NCBI GenBank assembly: GCA_947501105.1
Contig: CANMUP010000002.1
Coordinates: 124,001 to 188,000 of the forward strand
DNA: 64,000 bases
Reading direction: 5' to 3'
Source: an uncultured Flaviramulus sp.
GTDB taxonomy: Bacteria > Bacteroidota > Bacteroidia > Flavobacteriales > Flavobacteriaceae
The notes under the pieces were generated by a model. The model saw nothing but the letters and a program-made list of their open reading frames with translations. It was not told the origin of the DNA and did no database searches. Numbering within the stretch: the stretch's first letter is position 1; every line of letters starts with the position of its first letter. Below are positions 16,900-26,153 of the stretch, piece after piece. Both the position numbers and the translations under genes were made by a program.

Positions 16900-17430
16900 T
16901 TAAGGATTATAAATTTTTTTCAATTCTCGTAATCCAATTTTTAATCTCGATTTTATTGTTCCCAACGGAATATCTAATTCATCGCTGGCTTCTTGTTGTG
17001 TCATGCCCTCAAAAAAGAGCGCATTAATTACTATTTGATATTTTTCATCTAGCGTATTTAGATGTTTTTTAATATCTAACACATCTTGATTTAATTCTCC
17101 AGATGATACTTTATATACGGAAGAAGTCTCTATCTGGACTTCTTTTTCAGTTTTTTTCTTTAATGATCTTACTTTATCTATAGAGGTATTATAAGCAATT
17201 CTATATAACCAAGTAAATAATTTTGCTTTGCTGGAATCATATTTTTTTGAGTATCTCCAAACTTTTACAAAGGTTTCTTGTAGTACATCTTGCGCAGTGT
17301 TTTCGTCTGTAATTACTTTTTTAATAACACCGTATAAAGCATCTGCATAGTTTTCATACAATAAGGTTATAGCTTTTTTGTCGCCATTTTCTAGTAGATT
17401 TACAATGTCTTTTTCTATGGTTGAAATCAA
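16900..17430 (-). CDS. ECF sigma factor paired with an RskA-type anti-sigma factor
   Basis: 176 residues, SigK-like. Region 2 (about 22-95, with TAQDVLQETFVKVWRYSKKYD and KLFTWLYRIAYNTSID) and region 4 (about 120-172, EKYQIVINALFFEGMTQQEASDELDIPLGTIKSRLKIGL) are complete. The gene is directly followed by its anti-sigma factor. It is the second ECF factor in this window and belongs to a different subgroup from the one at 13.3-13.9 kb. Confidence 0.93.
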   Translation of the reverse strand: MISTIEKDIVNLLENGDKKAITLLYENYADALYGVIKKVITDENTAQDVLQETFVKVWRYSKKYDSSKAKLFTWLYRIAYNTSIDKVRSLKKKTEKEVQIETSSVYKVSSGELNQDVLDIKKHLNTLDEKYQIVINALFFEGMTQQEASDELDIPLGTIKSRLKIGLRELKKIYNP

Positions 17431-17499
17431 GATAAATTTGGTTTAAACAATGTGTTTATATGGTTGCTAATAATTTCAAAGTTAGAAATTTCTTTTAGA

Positions 17500-18513
17500 T
17501 TATAAGATATTTACTTCTGCTTCTATTGAAATATCAAAGAGTCTTTTTATTGTTTTCTGAATTATTTTTGAAAGATTTAAAATATCTATTCCTTTGGCAT
17601 CTCCATAGTTTACAAGTACTAAGGCTTGGTTTTTATGTACGCCATAATCACCAAAACGTTTGCCTTTAAATCCTGCTTTTTCAATAAGCCAACCCGCAGG
17701 AACTTTTATTTCATCATCAGAAATAGTATAACTTGGTATCTCTGGGAAATTTTCAATAAGTGCATTATAATGTGCTTTAGAAACTATAGGATTTTTAAAA
17801 AAACTACCACTATTACCAATCTCTTTTGGGTTTGGTAATTTGCTTTCGCGGATAGCAATAACAGCTCTTGAAACATCTTGAATGGTAGGGTTTGTAATTT
17901 GTATCTGTTCTAGTTGAGAGGCAATACTGCCATAATTAATATTTAGTTTATGAGGTTTTTTGTTAAGTTTAAAAGTAACGTTTGTAATAATATATTTTCC
18001 CTTTTTGTCTTGTTTGAAAATTGAATTTCTATAACCAAAATTACAATCTGATTTTGAAAATGATTCTATTTTATTAGTTTCTAAAGAAAGTCCTTCGCAC
18101 GAAACAAAAGTGTCTTTCAATTCTACACCATAAGCACCAATATTTTGAATGGGTGCCGTACCAACATTACCAGGTATTAGAGATAAATTTTCAACGCCTC
18201 CAAAGCTATGTTTTAAGCACCAAAGTACAAATTCATGCCAGTTTTCACCAGCGCTTGCTTTTACTATTGCAAAATGGTCATCTTCAGAAATTATACTAAT
18301 TCCTTTTAAATTAATATGAATAACTAATGCGTCTTGGTTTTTGGTAAGTAGCATATTGCTACCACCACCTATAATAAGTTTGTTAGGATATGTTTTTAGG
18401 GATAAAATTTCTTTCAATTCACTAAGACTAGAAACCGATACAAAATGTTTTGCAAGTACATCAATACCAAAAGTATTGTAAGGTTTTAAAGATATATTTT
18501 GTTTTATATCCAC
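17500..18513 (-). CDS. murB: UDP-N-acetylenolpyruvoylglucosamine reductase
   Basis: Reduces UDP-GlcNAc-enolpyruvate to UDP-MurNAc in peptidoglycan synthesis. The FAD-binding start YNTFGID, the loop IIGGGSNML, the GTAPIQNIGAYGVE motif and the catalytic serine motif GNSGSFFKNP are visible. 337 residues, the longer E. coli-like form. Its start codon overlaps the aminotransferase stop by one base. Confidence 0.95.
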   Translation of the reverse strand: MDIKQNISLKPYNTFGIDVLAKHFVSVSSLSELKEILSLKTYPNKLIIGGGSNMLLTKNQDALVIHINLKGISIISEDDHFAIVKASAGENWHEFVLWCLKHSFGGVENLSLIPGNVGTAPIQNIGAYGVELKDTFVSCEGLSLETNKIESFSKSDCNFGYRNSIFKQDKKGKYIITNVTFKLNKKPHKLNINYGSIASQLEQIQITNPTIQDVSRAVIAIRESKLPNPKEIGNSGSFFKNPIVSKAHYNALIENFPEIPSYTISDDEIKVPAGWLIEKAGFKGKRFGDYGVHKNQALVLVNYGDAKGIDILNLSKIIQKTIKRLFDISIEAEVNIL

Positions 18514-19703
18514 TAGTCTGTATAAACTTTTAAAGCTTCTTTTATAATGTTTACTGCTTTTACCAAGCTTTCTTTTTTAAGTACGTAAGCTATGCGTATT
18601 TGGTTTAAACCAACATCTGGAGTTGAGTAAAACCCACCTGCTGGAGCTACCATGACTGTTTCTCCATCTACATCAAAACGCTCTAAAAGCCATTGTGCAA
18701 AATCATCCGAATTTTTAATGGGCAATTCTACAATACAATAAAAAGCACCCTTAGGTTTTGCAACTTTAACACCATCAATCTTTTGTAATTCAGTAATTAA
18801 AATATTTCTTCTATCTACATATTCTTCAATAACATCATCAAAGTAACTTTGTGGTGTGTCTAATGCAGCTTCGCTAGCAATTTGAGCTAATGTTGGCGGA
18901 CTTAAACGGGCTTGAGCAAATTTTAATGCCGTTTGAATTAAAGACTTGTTTTTAGATACTAAACAACCAATTCTTGCACCACACATACTGTATCGTTTTG
19001 AAACAGAATCAATCATAATCGCATTATCATCTAATCCTGCCTCTTGCATAACTGAGTAATGTGTATTACCATCGTAGGCAAATTCACGATATACTTCGTC
19101 AGCAATTAAAAATAAATCGTGCTTTTTAACTATAGAAGCTAGTTTTTGAATTTCTTCTTTAGAATATAAATACCCAGTTGGATTTCCTGGATTGCATATT
19201 AAAATTGCTTTTGTTTTTGGTGTAATAAGCTTTTCAAACGCTTCAATAGGAGGTAATGCAAAATTATCTTCAATCTTTGAAATTACAGGAACAACTTTTA
19301 CACCTGAAGCTGTTGAAAAACCATTGTAATTAGCATAAAAGGGCTCTGGGATAATAATTTCATCATCTACATCCATTATACTTCCAAAGGCAAATAGCAA
19401 TGCTTCGCTTCCTCCAGTTGTTACAATAATATCATCATGATTTACATTTATATCATGCTCTTTATAGTATGCCGAAATTTTTTGCCTATAAACCTCAGAA
19501 CCTTCAGATCTTGAATACGCTAAAACATCAATATTACTGTTTTTTATAGCTTGTAATGCAATTTCTGGTGTTTTAATATCGGGTTGTCCTATATTTAAAT
19601 AATATATAGATTTTCCGTTTTTAACAGCTTGTTCTGCATAAGGAACCAATTTTCTAATTGGTGATTGAGGCATTAATTGCCCTTTTTGTGATATTGTTGG
19701 CAT
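18513..19703 (-). CDS. Fold-type I PLP-dependent aminotransferase
   Basis: 396 residues, class I/II aminotransferase of the aspartate aminotransferase superfamily. Visible are the N-terminal YLNIGQPD, the NPGNPTG loop, DEVYREF, the Schiff-base lysine in SVSKRYSMCGARIG and the substrate-carboxylate arginine in LNQIRIAYV. The exact amino acid cannot be told. Translationally coupled to murB. Confidence 0.9.
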   Translation of the reverse strand: MPTISQKGQLMPQSPIRKLVPYAEQAVKNGKSIYYLNIGQPDIKTPEIALQAIKNSNIDVLAYSRSEGSEVYRQKISAYYKEHDINVNHDDIIVTTGGSEALLFAFGSIMDVDDEIIIPEPFYANYNGFSTASGVKVVPVISKIEDNFALPPIEAFEKLITPKTKAILICNPGNPTGYLYSKEEIQKLASIVKKHDLFLIADEVYREFAYDGNTHYSVMQEAGLDDNAIMIDSVSKRYSMCGARIGCLVSKNKSLIQTALKFAQARLSPPTLAQIASEAALDTPQSYFDDVIEEYVDRRNILITELQKIDGVKVAKPKGAFYCIVELPIKNSDDFAQWLLERFDVDGETVMVAPAGGFYSTPDVGLNQIRIAYVLKKESLVKAVNIIKEALKVYTD

Positions 19704-19826
19704 TTAAAAGTATTTAAAGTACAAAGTTGAGAAAATTATCTTAAAGTTTTTTTAAAAAATGACTATAAATGTTAAAGCTATAATAAAGATTAGTAAATTG
19801 ATGAGAGAAATATTTTGCATGTATAT

Positions 19827-21164
19827 ATGAAAAAAGCTTTAGCCCTTATTTTGTTGTTTTTTTGTTTGAGTAATCTTAGCTATTCGCAAGGAAAATTTGT
19901 TGTTCAGAATAAAAAGAGATCAGATAAAATAAGGTTTAAGTTTATAAATAATTTAATTGTTATTCCTGTTGAAATTAATGGTGTAGAACTATCTTTTTTG
20001 TTAGATACTGGAGTTAGCAAGCCCATAATCTTTAATTTTTTAAATGTTTCTGACACTTTAAGAATTAGAGATACTGAAAAAATATTCTTAAGAGGTTTAG
20101 GCGAAGGCGAATCAGTTGAAGCCTTAAGATCTAAAAATAATGTATTTAAAATTGGAGATGCTATTAAGTTAAACCAAGATTTATATGCTGTATATGATAC
20201 TAACCTAAATTTTGCACCAAGATTAGGCGTTCCAGTTCATGGAATTTTAGGTTTTGATTTATTTAAAGACCTAGTTGTAGAAATAAATTATTCTCATAAA
20301 TATATAAGATTAACTGAACCTGTAAAATATCGATATAAAGATTGTAAAAAATGCGAACGATTTAATTTAGAGTTTTACAATAATAAGCCCTACATAAACA
20401 GTAAGGTTAAAATTAATGATAAACAAATTCCTGTAAAACTATTAATTGATTCTGGTGGTAGTGATGCTTTGTGGTTATTTGAAGATGATGCATTAGGAAT
20501 TGTTTCTAACAAAAAATACTTTGAAGATTTTTTAGGACACGGACTTAGTGGAAGTGTATATGGTAAACGCTCTAAAATTGACGAATTCTCTTTAAAAAGT
20601 TTTGTGCTTAAAAGGGCAAATGTTGCCTATCCAGATTCTACATCTATTTCTTATGCGAGAAAATTTAAAGGACGTAATGGAAGTTTAGCTGGTAATATTT
20701 TAAAGCGATTTAATGTTATAATGGACTATAGGAATGCTTTAGTGACATTTAAAAAGAATGGGTACTACCATGAGAAGTTTAGCTATAATAAGAGCGGCAT
20801 AGAACTAGCACATAATGGTGTTAGGTTTGTAAAAGAGAGAGAAAATTATGTTTCTAATGAAAGTAATTTGAATACAGAAACGAATCAAAATGGAACAAGA
20901 ATTGTTTTTGATGCACGCTATAAACTTTCATTAAAACCGGCATATGAGATTGTAGAGCTAAGAATAAATTCTCCAGCGTATAGAGTTGGGTTAAAAAATG
21001 GCGATGTTGTATTGTCAATTAATGGTAAACCAGCTCATCATTATACACTGCAAGAAATAATGTATATGTTTTATGATGTTGATGGGAAAAGAATAAGATT
21101 AAAAATTGATAGAAACGATGTTATTTTAAATTATACGTTTCAGTTAGAAGATTTTTTTAAATAA
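19827..21164 (+). CDS. Secreted retropepsin-like aspartyl protease with PDZ domain
   Basis: The ATG at 19827 (MKKALALIL) is preferred to the TTG at 19815 because a signal peptide starts there (cleavage near SYSQG). Two aspartyl-protease half-domains follow: FLLDTGVS (D60) and LLIDSGGSDAL at about 212, so one chain supplies both catalytic loops. Residues about 365-440 form a PDZ domain (SPAYRVGLKNGDVVLSINGK). Likely periplasmic. The substrate is unknown. A hairpin terminator follows the stop. Confidence 0.87.
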   Translation: MKKALALILLFFCLSNLSYSQGKFVVQNKKRSDKIRFKFINNLIVIPVEINGVELSFLLDTGVSKPIIFNFLNVSDTLRIRDTEKIFLRGLGEGESVEALRSKNNVFKIGDAIKLNQDLYAVYDTNLNFAPRLGVPVHGILGFDLFKDLVVEINYSHKYIRLTEPVKYRYKDCKKCERFNLEFYNNKPYINSKVKINDKQIPVKLLIDSGGSDALWLFEDDALGIVSNKKYFEDFLGHGLSGSVYGKRSKIDEFSLKSFVLKRANVAYPDSTSISYARKFKGRNGSLAGNILKRFNVIMDYRNALVTFKKNGYYHEKFSYNKSGIELAHNGVRFVKERENYVSNESNLNTETNQNGTRIVFDARYKLSLKPAYEIVELRINSPAYRVGLKNGDVVLSINGKPAHHYTLQEIMYMFYDVDGKRIRLKIDRNDVILNYTFQLEDFFK

Positions 21165-21165
21165 A

Positions 21166-21194
21166 AAGTCCAAACATTAACAATGTTTGGACTT
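21166..21194. terminator. Bidirectional terminator
   Basis: 13-bp perfect stem AAGTCCAAACATT with its complement around AAC, placed between the convergent protease and DUF1573 genes. Confidence 0.88.
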
Positions 21195-21217
21195 AACTTA
21201 TAAGTTTTTTTAAAGTA

Positions 21218-21643
21218 TTACTGTTCTATAACACTTTTCTTTTTCTTGTCTAGTACACTTTCTTTGCTAGAATCTACAACAAGGCCTTTAATTTTTAAGG
21301 CAACTGTTGGTGTTTCAGCATTAGAAATAACAGTAATAGTTTTTCTTATTGGATTCACTCTTTTAGTATCGTATTTTACTTCTATTTTACCAGTTTTGCC
21401 AGGTAAAATTGGACCTTCTGGTTTTTTAGGTATTGTACAACCACAACTAGAAGATACTTTAGAGATTATAAGAGGAGCATCACCTGTATTTGTAAATTCA
21501 AAAATACGTACGCCATTAGATCCTTTTTCAATAGTTCCATAATCAATAGTTTCTGATTTAAACTCTATTTTTGCTACTTTATCTTGAGCATTTATAGAGA
21601 AACTAATCAGTCCGATAAATAAAATTGTAATTAATTGTTTCAT
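21218..21643 (-). CDS. DUF1573 (ASPM/HYDIN-like Ig fold) exported protein
   Basis: The start at 21643 (MKQLITILF) is chosen because the signal peptide (cleavage near SINAQD) begins there. The mature part is one Ig-like DUF1573 domain with the family pattern FEFTNTGDAPLIISKVSSSCGCT and the KIEVKYDT strand. The CGC pair is typical. Short single-domain members are abundant in Bacteroidota and probably bind or stabilise envelope proteins; no specific role is known. Confidence 0.88.
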   Translation of the reverse strand: MKQLITILFIGLISFSINAQDKVAKIEFKSETIDYGTIEKGSNGVRIFEFTNTGDAPLIISKVSSSCGCTIPKKPEGPILPGKTGKIEVKYDTKRVNPIRKTITVISNAETPTVALKIKGLVVDSSKESVLDKKKKSVIEQ

Positions 21644-21847
21644 TACTTTTAATTTTAAATTCAAGTCAAACATACTTACTTTTTCCACAATCTGCAAAAA
21701 TATTAGATGTAATGCACGTATGTTAACATATTCAACTTAGTTATAAGTACGTATTACTTTTCTGCTTTTTTCTAAAAAAGGGTGAAACCATTAATATTAA
21801 CCTTAAATCAATCAATATTATAACTTTCACAGAAAAAGAAATATAAG

Positions 21848-21855
21848 TACTTTTG
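21848..21855 (+). promoter_or_regulatory. Promoter -7 element for valS
   Basis: TACTTTTG matches the Bacteroidota TAnnTTTG element 31 bp before the preferred valS ATG. I see no good TTG at -33. Confidence 0.5.
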
Positions 21856-21885
21856 CACTTCAATATTCAAAAACTATTCCAAAGT

Positions 21886-24516
21886 ATGCAAATTCCATCA
21901 AAATATGATGCAAGTCAGGTAGAAGATAAATGGTACGATTACTGGATGAAACAAAACTATTTTCATTCAGAACCAGATGAAAGAGAGCCGTATACTATAG
22001 TAATTCCGCCACCAAATGTAACAGGCGTTTTGCATATGGGACATATGTTGAATAATACGATTCAAGATGTTTTAATACGTCGTGCACGTTTACAAGGAAA
22101 AAATGCTTGTTGGGTGCCTGGTACAGATCACGCATCTATTGCTACAGAGGCTAAAGTAGTAGCCAAATTAAAAGAACAGGGTATTAATAAAAATGATTTA
22201 TCTCGTGATGAATTTTTAAAACACGCTTGGGATTGGACACACGAATATGGTGGTGTTATACTTGAACAGTTAAAAAAGCTAGGTTGTTCTTGTGATTGGG
22301 ATAGAACAAAGTTTACCATGGACGACGACATGAGTGAATCTGTTATTAAGGTTTTTATTGATTTATATGAAAAAGGCTTGATTTACAGAGGATATCGCAT
22401 GGTAAATTGGGATCCTGAGGCAAAAACCACATTGTCAGACGAAGAGGTGAATCATGTTGAACGTACTGACAAATTGTACTATGTAAAATATAAAATTGAA
22501 GGAGAAGAAGGGTTTGTAACTATTGCGACAACTCGCCCTGAGACTATTTTAGGCGATACAGCAGTTTGTATAAACCCAAATGATGAACGTTTTACAAGTT
22601 TAAAAGGTAAAAATGTAATCGTACCAATTTGTAACCGAATTATTCCAATTATAGAAGACGATTATGTTGATATTGAGTTTGGTACAGGTTGCCTAAAGGT
22701 TACACCAGCACATGATGTTAACGATAAAGAAATTGGAGATAGACACAATCTTGAAATTATAGATATACTTAATGAAGATGCTTCATTAAATAGTTATGGA
22801 TTGCACCATGAAGGGAAAGATAGAGTAGTTGCTAGAAAAGATGTGGCAAATGAATTAGAGGATATGGGAATTTTGGTTAAAACCGAAGATATAACCCATA
22901 AGGTTGGTACAAGCGAGCGTACACATGCAGTAATTGAGCCTAGATTAAGTGATCAATGGTTTTTAAAAATGGAAGAGTTAGCAAAACCAGCTTTAAAATC
23001 GGTTTTAGAAGATAGAGATATTAAGTTGTTTCCTAAAAAGTTTGAAAGTACCTATCGCCATTGGATGGAAAATGTACGCGATTGGAACATTTCACGTCAG
23101 TTATTATGGGGACAACAAATTCCTGCTTACTATTATGGAGATGGAAAGAATGATTTCGTAGTTGCTGAAACTATGGAGCAAGCTCTTGAAAAGGCTAAAG
23201 AGAAAACTAACAATGTTACGTTAACCAATAGTGACTTACGTCAAGAAACGGATGCATTAGATACTTGGTTTTCGTCTTGGTTATGGCCAATGAGTGTGTT
23301 TGATGGTATTAGAAACCCTGAAAACGAGGATATAAAATACTATTATCCAACTAACGATTTGGTTACAGGACCAGATATTTTATTCTTTTGGGTAGCTAGA
23401 ATGATTGTTGCTGGTTATGAATATAAAAATGAAAAACCTTTCGAGAATGTTTATTTAACGGGACTAGTACGTGATAAACAACGTCGAAAAATGAGTAAAT
23501 CATTAGGGAATTCTCCTGATGCTTTAAAGCTTATTGAAACTTATGGAGCCGATGGTGTTCGAGTTGGCTTATTGTTGAGTAGCGCAGCAGGAAACGATTT
23601 AATGTTTGACGAAACCTTATGTAATCAAGGGAAAGGGTTTGCCAATAAAGTATGGAATGCTTTCAGATTAATAAATGGTTGGGAAGTATCTGATATTAGT
23701 CAACCAGAATCCTCTAAAACAGCCATTGATTGGTTTGAAGCTAAATTTCAAAAGGCATTAACAGAGATTGAAGACCATTTTAGTAAATATAGATTGAGTG
23801 ATGCTTTAATGGCTATGTATAAGTTGATTTATGACGATTTTTGTGGATGGTTCTTAGAAATGATAAAACCAGCATATCAACAACCTATAGATAAGAAAAC
23901 TTACGATGCAGCAATTTCTATTTTAGAAAATAATTTAAAAATATTGCATCCGTTTATGCCATTTTTAACTGAAGAAATTTGGCAGCATATTACAGAAAGA
24001 ACTCCAGAAGAAGCATTAATTGTAGCAAAATGGCCAGAAAGTAAAACTGTAAATAATACATTGATTTCTGAGTTTGATTTTGCTTCTGAAGTAATTTCTG
24101 GCATACGTACTATTCGAAAACAGAAAAATATCGCTTTTAAAGATACTATTGGATTTTCGGTAATTAATAATGAAAACTCAAGTAAAACATTTGATGCTAT
24201 TATCGCAAAACTAGGTAACCTTGAAGTTATTGATTATGTTTCTGAGGCTGTTGATGGAGCTTTGACGTATAGAGTAAAATCTAATGAATATTTTGTGCCA
24301 ATGGCTGGAAGTATTGATGTTGAAGCTGAAGTTAAAAAGCTAACTGAAGAGTTGAATTATACAGAAGGGTTTTTAAAATCGGTACAAAAGAAGCTCTCAA
24401 ATGAGCGTTTTGTTGCAGGCGCGCCAGAGCAAGTTGTAGCAAGCGAAAAGAAAAAAGAAACTGATGCTTTAGCTAAAATAGAAACCTTAAAGGCTAGTTT
24501 GGCGAGTTTGAATTAA
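21886..24516 (+). CDS. valS: Valyl-tRNA synthetase
   Basis: The ATG at 21886 ([10 protein letters not shown]) is preferred to TTG at 21853. 876 residues. Class I signatures are present: [15 protein letters not shown] near the N-terminus (HIGH-type) and [10 protein letters not shown] (KMSKS), with the CP1 editing domain between ([14 protein letters not shown]). Anticodon-binding domain and C-terminal coiled-coil arm (about 810-876) close the protein. The left end of cargo module 2 starts about 15 bp after the stop. Confidence 0.97.
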   Translation: MQIPSKYDASQVEDKWYDYWMKQNYFHSEPDEREPYTIVIPPPNVTGVLHMGHMLNNTIQDVLIRRARLQGKNACWVPGTDHASIATEAKVVAKLKEQGINKNDLSRDEFLKHAWDWTHEYGGVILEQLKKLGCSCDWDRTKFTMDDDMSESVIKVFIDLYEKGLIYRGYRMVNWDPEAKTTLSDEEVNHVERTDKLYYVKYKIEGEEGFVTIATTRPETILGDTAVCINPNDERFTSLKGKNVIVPICNRIIPIIEDDYVDIEFGTGCLKVTPAHDVNDKEIGDRHNLEIIDILNEDASLNSYGLHHEGKDRVVARKDVANELEDMGILVKTEDITHKVGTSERTHAVIEPRLSDQWFLKMEELAKPALKSVLEDRDIKLFPKKFESTYRHWMENVRDWNISRQLLWGQQIPAYYYGDGKNDFVVAETMEQALEKAKEKTNNVTLTNSDLRQETDALDTWFSSWLWPMSVFDGIRNPENEDIKYYYPTNDLVTGPDILFFWVARMIVAGYEYKNEKPFENVYLTGLVRDKQRRKMSKSLGNSPDALKLIETYGADGVRVGLLLSSAAGNDLMFDETLCNQGKGFANKVWNAFRLINGWEVSDISQPESSKTAIDWFEAKFQKALTEIEDHFSKYRLSDALMAMYKLIYDDFCGWFLEMIKPAYQQPIDKKTYDAAISILENNLKILHPFMPFLTEEIWQHITERTPEEALIVAKWPESKTVNNTLISEFDFASEVISGIRTIRKQKNIAFKDTIGFSVINNENSSKTFDAIIAKLGNLEVIDYVSEAVDGALTYRVKSNEYFVPMAGSIDVEAEVKKLTEELNYTEGFLKSVQKKLSNERFVAGAPEQVVASEKKKETDALAKIETLKASLASLN

Positions 24517-24531
24517 TTTTTGAAGAAGTTC

Positions 24532-24664
24532 GTTTAACGTTTGGTGTATGGTTTGTTGCGTGAAAATCCGCGAGGATTTTCAGATTAAGAAACCAAGATA
24601 GCAAATTGCGCAAGAATTTCCGATTAGGAAATTCAGAAGCAATGAGCTATACACGGTGTTGTAA
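24532..24664 (-). repeat. attC-like palindromic end, left end of cargo module 2
   Basis: Read on the minus strand it runs from TTACAAC to GTTAAAC (24538-24532). Arms GTGTATGGTTTGTTGC (24544-24559) and GCAATGAGCTATACAC (24639-24654) pair with G-U tolerance. The loop holds two further perfect hairpins: GAAAATCC/GGATTTTC (24562-24581) and GAATTTCC/GGAAATTC (24614-24634). The cargo stop codon is 8 bp away. The same end type occurs at 1965-2071. Confidence 0.75.
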
Positions 24665-24671
24665 GTAGTTT

Positions 24672-25103
24672 TTATTCAGTTTTTTTAAAGGAATCTACAA
24701 TCGAGGAACCATCCTCGAAGGTTTGAGTGATTGTCAATACATTTCCTTTTTCAGAGTACTTTATTTTTTCGTCAAATTGTGTTTCTCTCCATCTCCCATC
24801 ACTATTTCCCCAGGTTATATTCTTTCCGTTAATCTTAATTTTGTAGTCAAACTTTTTTCTGTCATCTTTTCGAGTATAGGAAACATAATAAATTCCGCTC
24901 TTATTCTTAACATTTAGTATTTCATATGGTTGATGCATAATTGCTGATATTGTGTATTTGGCAATTTCAGTTTCGGTAAAGTTTTGTTTTGGTAATTTAA
25001 CTTCTTCTAATTCGGTTTTAACTTCAGCTTTTGGTTCCGTTTCTTTGTTTCCACAACTACTTAATATTATTGCGAGAATTAAAATGCTTGTGAAAATTTT
25101 CAT
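24672..25103 (-). CDS. Hypothetical lipoprotein (cargo of module 2)
   Basis: 143 residues. Lipoprotein signal with lipobox LILAIILSSCGNKE, a Glu/Lys-rich linker and a C-terminal domain of about 90 residues rich in beta strands (YTRKDDRKKFDYKIKINGKNITWGNSDGRW). No known motif. It is the only gene between two palindromic ends, on the minus strand with its 3' end facing the left end, the same layout as modules 1 and 3. Confidence 0.65.
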   Translation of the reverse strand: MKIFTSILILAIILSSCGNKETEPKAEVKTELEEVKLPKQNFTETEIAKYTISAIMHQPYEILNVKNKSGIYYVSYTRKDDRKKFDYKIKINGKNITWGNSDGRWRETQFDEKIKYSEKGNVLTITQTFEDGSSIVDSFKKTE

Positions 25104-25128
25104 TCGTCCTATTCGGTTTTTAAATTAC

Positions 25129-25215
25129 TTACAATGTCTTTCAAGTATATGAATCCGTTTTAATGATTTATATACAACGTTAAACGAAGTTAGAAGATTT
25201 TTTTTACAAAGTCAA
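25129..25215 (+). repeat. Right end of cargo module 2
   Basis: TTACAAT (25129-25135) and GTTAAAC (25179-25185) bracket the hairpin GTATATGAATC (25145-25155) with GATTTATATAC (25165-25175). The outer flank continues CGAAGTTAGAAG then TTTTTTTTACAAAGTCAA to 25215. It agrees almost base for base with 45427-45532 apart from an insertion there. The terminal TTCGTTTAACGTT is an inverted copy of the sequence at 24529-24541. Confidence 0.75.
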
Positions 25216-25237
25216 ATATGAAGAATAACTAAAAAAA

Positions 25238-25504
25238 CTATTTCCTATATAAAAAGTAATTGGTTACCAAGTTTATATATTCTTGTTTGGCTTCGTCTTC
25301 GGTGATATTTTCTGTTTGGAATAAAGCATTGGTTTTAAATGCATTAATTATGGGTTTTTTGCTTCGTGGTTTCCCATAATCGTTAGTCGCTCTTTTGTAG
25401 TAGGCATAAAGCTTTAATAATACATCAGCAGGAAAAGGTTCTGTATGTGCATTAACACGATCTACCGCGTCTTGAAATTCTATGTCTAATTCATTATTAC
25501 TCAT
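25238..25504 (-). CDS. Acyl-CoA-binding protein (ACBP family)
   Basis: The start at 25504 (MSNNELDIEF) gives 88 residues, the usual ACBP length. The four-helix signature is clear: FQDAVDRVN, LLKLYAYYKRAT, the P-x-x-x-F stretch KKPIINAFKTNALFQ and ITEDEAKQEYINLV. Family members bind long-chain acyl-CoA esters and buffer or deliver them. It overlaps the 3' end of the phosphatidylserine decarboxylase gene by 8 bp and follows cdsA, so it probably serves phospholipid synthesis. Confidence 0.92.
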   Translation of the reverse strand: MSNNELDIEFQDAVDRVNAHTEPFPADVLLKLYAYYKRATNDYGKPRSKKPIINAFKTNALFQTENITEDEAKQEYINLVTNYFLYRK

Positions 25505-26153
25505 TAACTTCTGCAATAACACTTTCGCCACCACGTACTTTTTGGTTAAGCTCTACTTTTATTTTCGTATTTAAAGGTAAAAACAAATCAACTCTCGATC
25601 CAAATTTTATAAATCCAGAATCTCCACCTTGTGAAGCTTTATCGTTTTGTTTTGCATAATTAACAATACGTTTTGCTAAGGCGCCAGCAATTTGCCTGTA
25701 AAGCACTTTTCCGTAAGTTTCGTTTTCTACAACTACAGTTGTGCGTTCGTTTTCTTCACTCGCTTTAGGATGCCATGCCACTAAATATTTGCCCGAATGA
25801 TATTTGCTAAAAATAACATTACCACTAATTGGGTAACGTGTTACATGAACATTTATTGGAGACATAAATACACTTACTTGTAGGCGTTTTTCTTTAAAAT
25901 ACTCTTTTTCAAAAACCTCCTCAATAACCACAACTTTGCCATCAACAGGAGAAAGTACTTGTTTGTTATTTAAAACGGTATGACGTTTAGGGTTTCTAAA
26001 AAACTGGAGAATTAATATTAAGAAAGCTAGTAATACAATTAAAACAAGCGTTCGTAACCAATCAATACTTATAAAACTGTCGACTAATAAAAACGATGCA
26101 ACAATAATAACAAGTGTTACGAATATAATTTTATAGCCTTCTTTATGAAACAT
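25497..26153 (-). CDS. psd: Phosphatidylserine decarboxylase proenzyme
   Basis: 218 residues, the short form of Psd/Asd. Two N-terminal hydrophobic segments (about 10-48) anchor it. HVTRYPISG holds the conserved His, and the self-cleavage Gly-Ser is in IKFGSRVDLFLP, where the Ser becomes the pyruvoyl group. Makes phosphatidylethanolamine. It overlaps cdsA upstream by 11 bp and the ACBP gene downstream by 8 bp, one compact phospholipid unit. Confidence 0.92.
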   Translation of the reverse strand: MFHKEGYKIIFVTLVIIVASFLLVDSFISIDWLRTLVLIVLLAFLILILQFFRNPKRHTVLNNKQVLSPVDGKVVVIEEVFEKEYFKEKRLQVSVFMSPINVHVTRYPISGNVIFSKYHSGKYLVAWHPKASEENERTTVVVENETYGKVLYRQIAGALAKRIVNYAKQNDKASQGGDSGFIKFGSRVDLFLPLNTKIKVELNQKVRGGESVIAEVNE

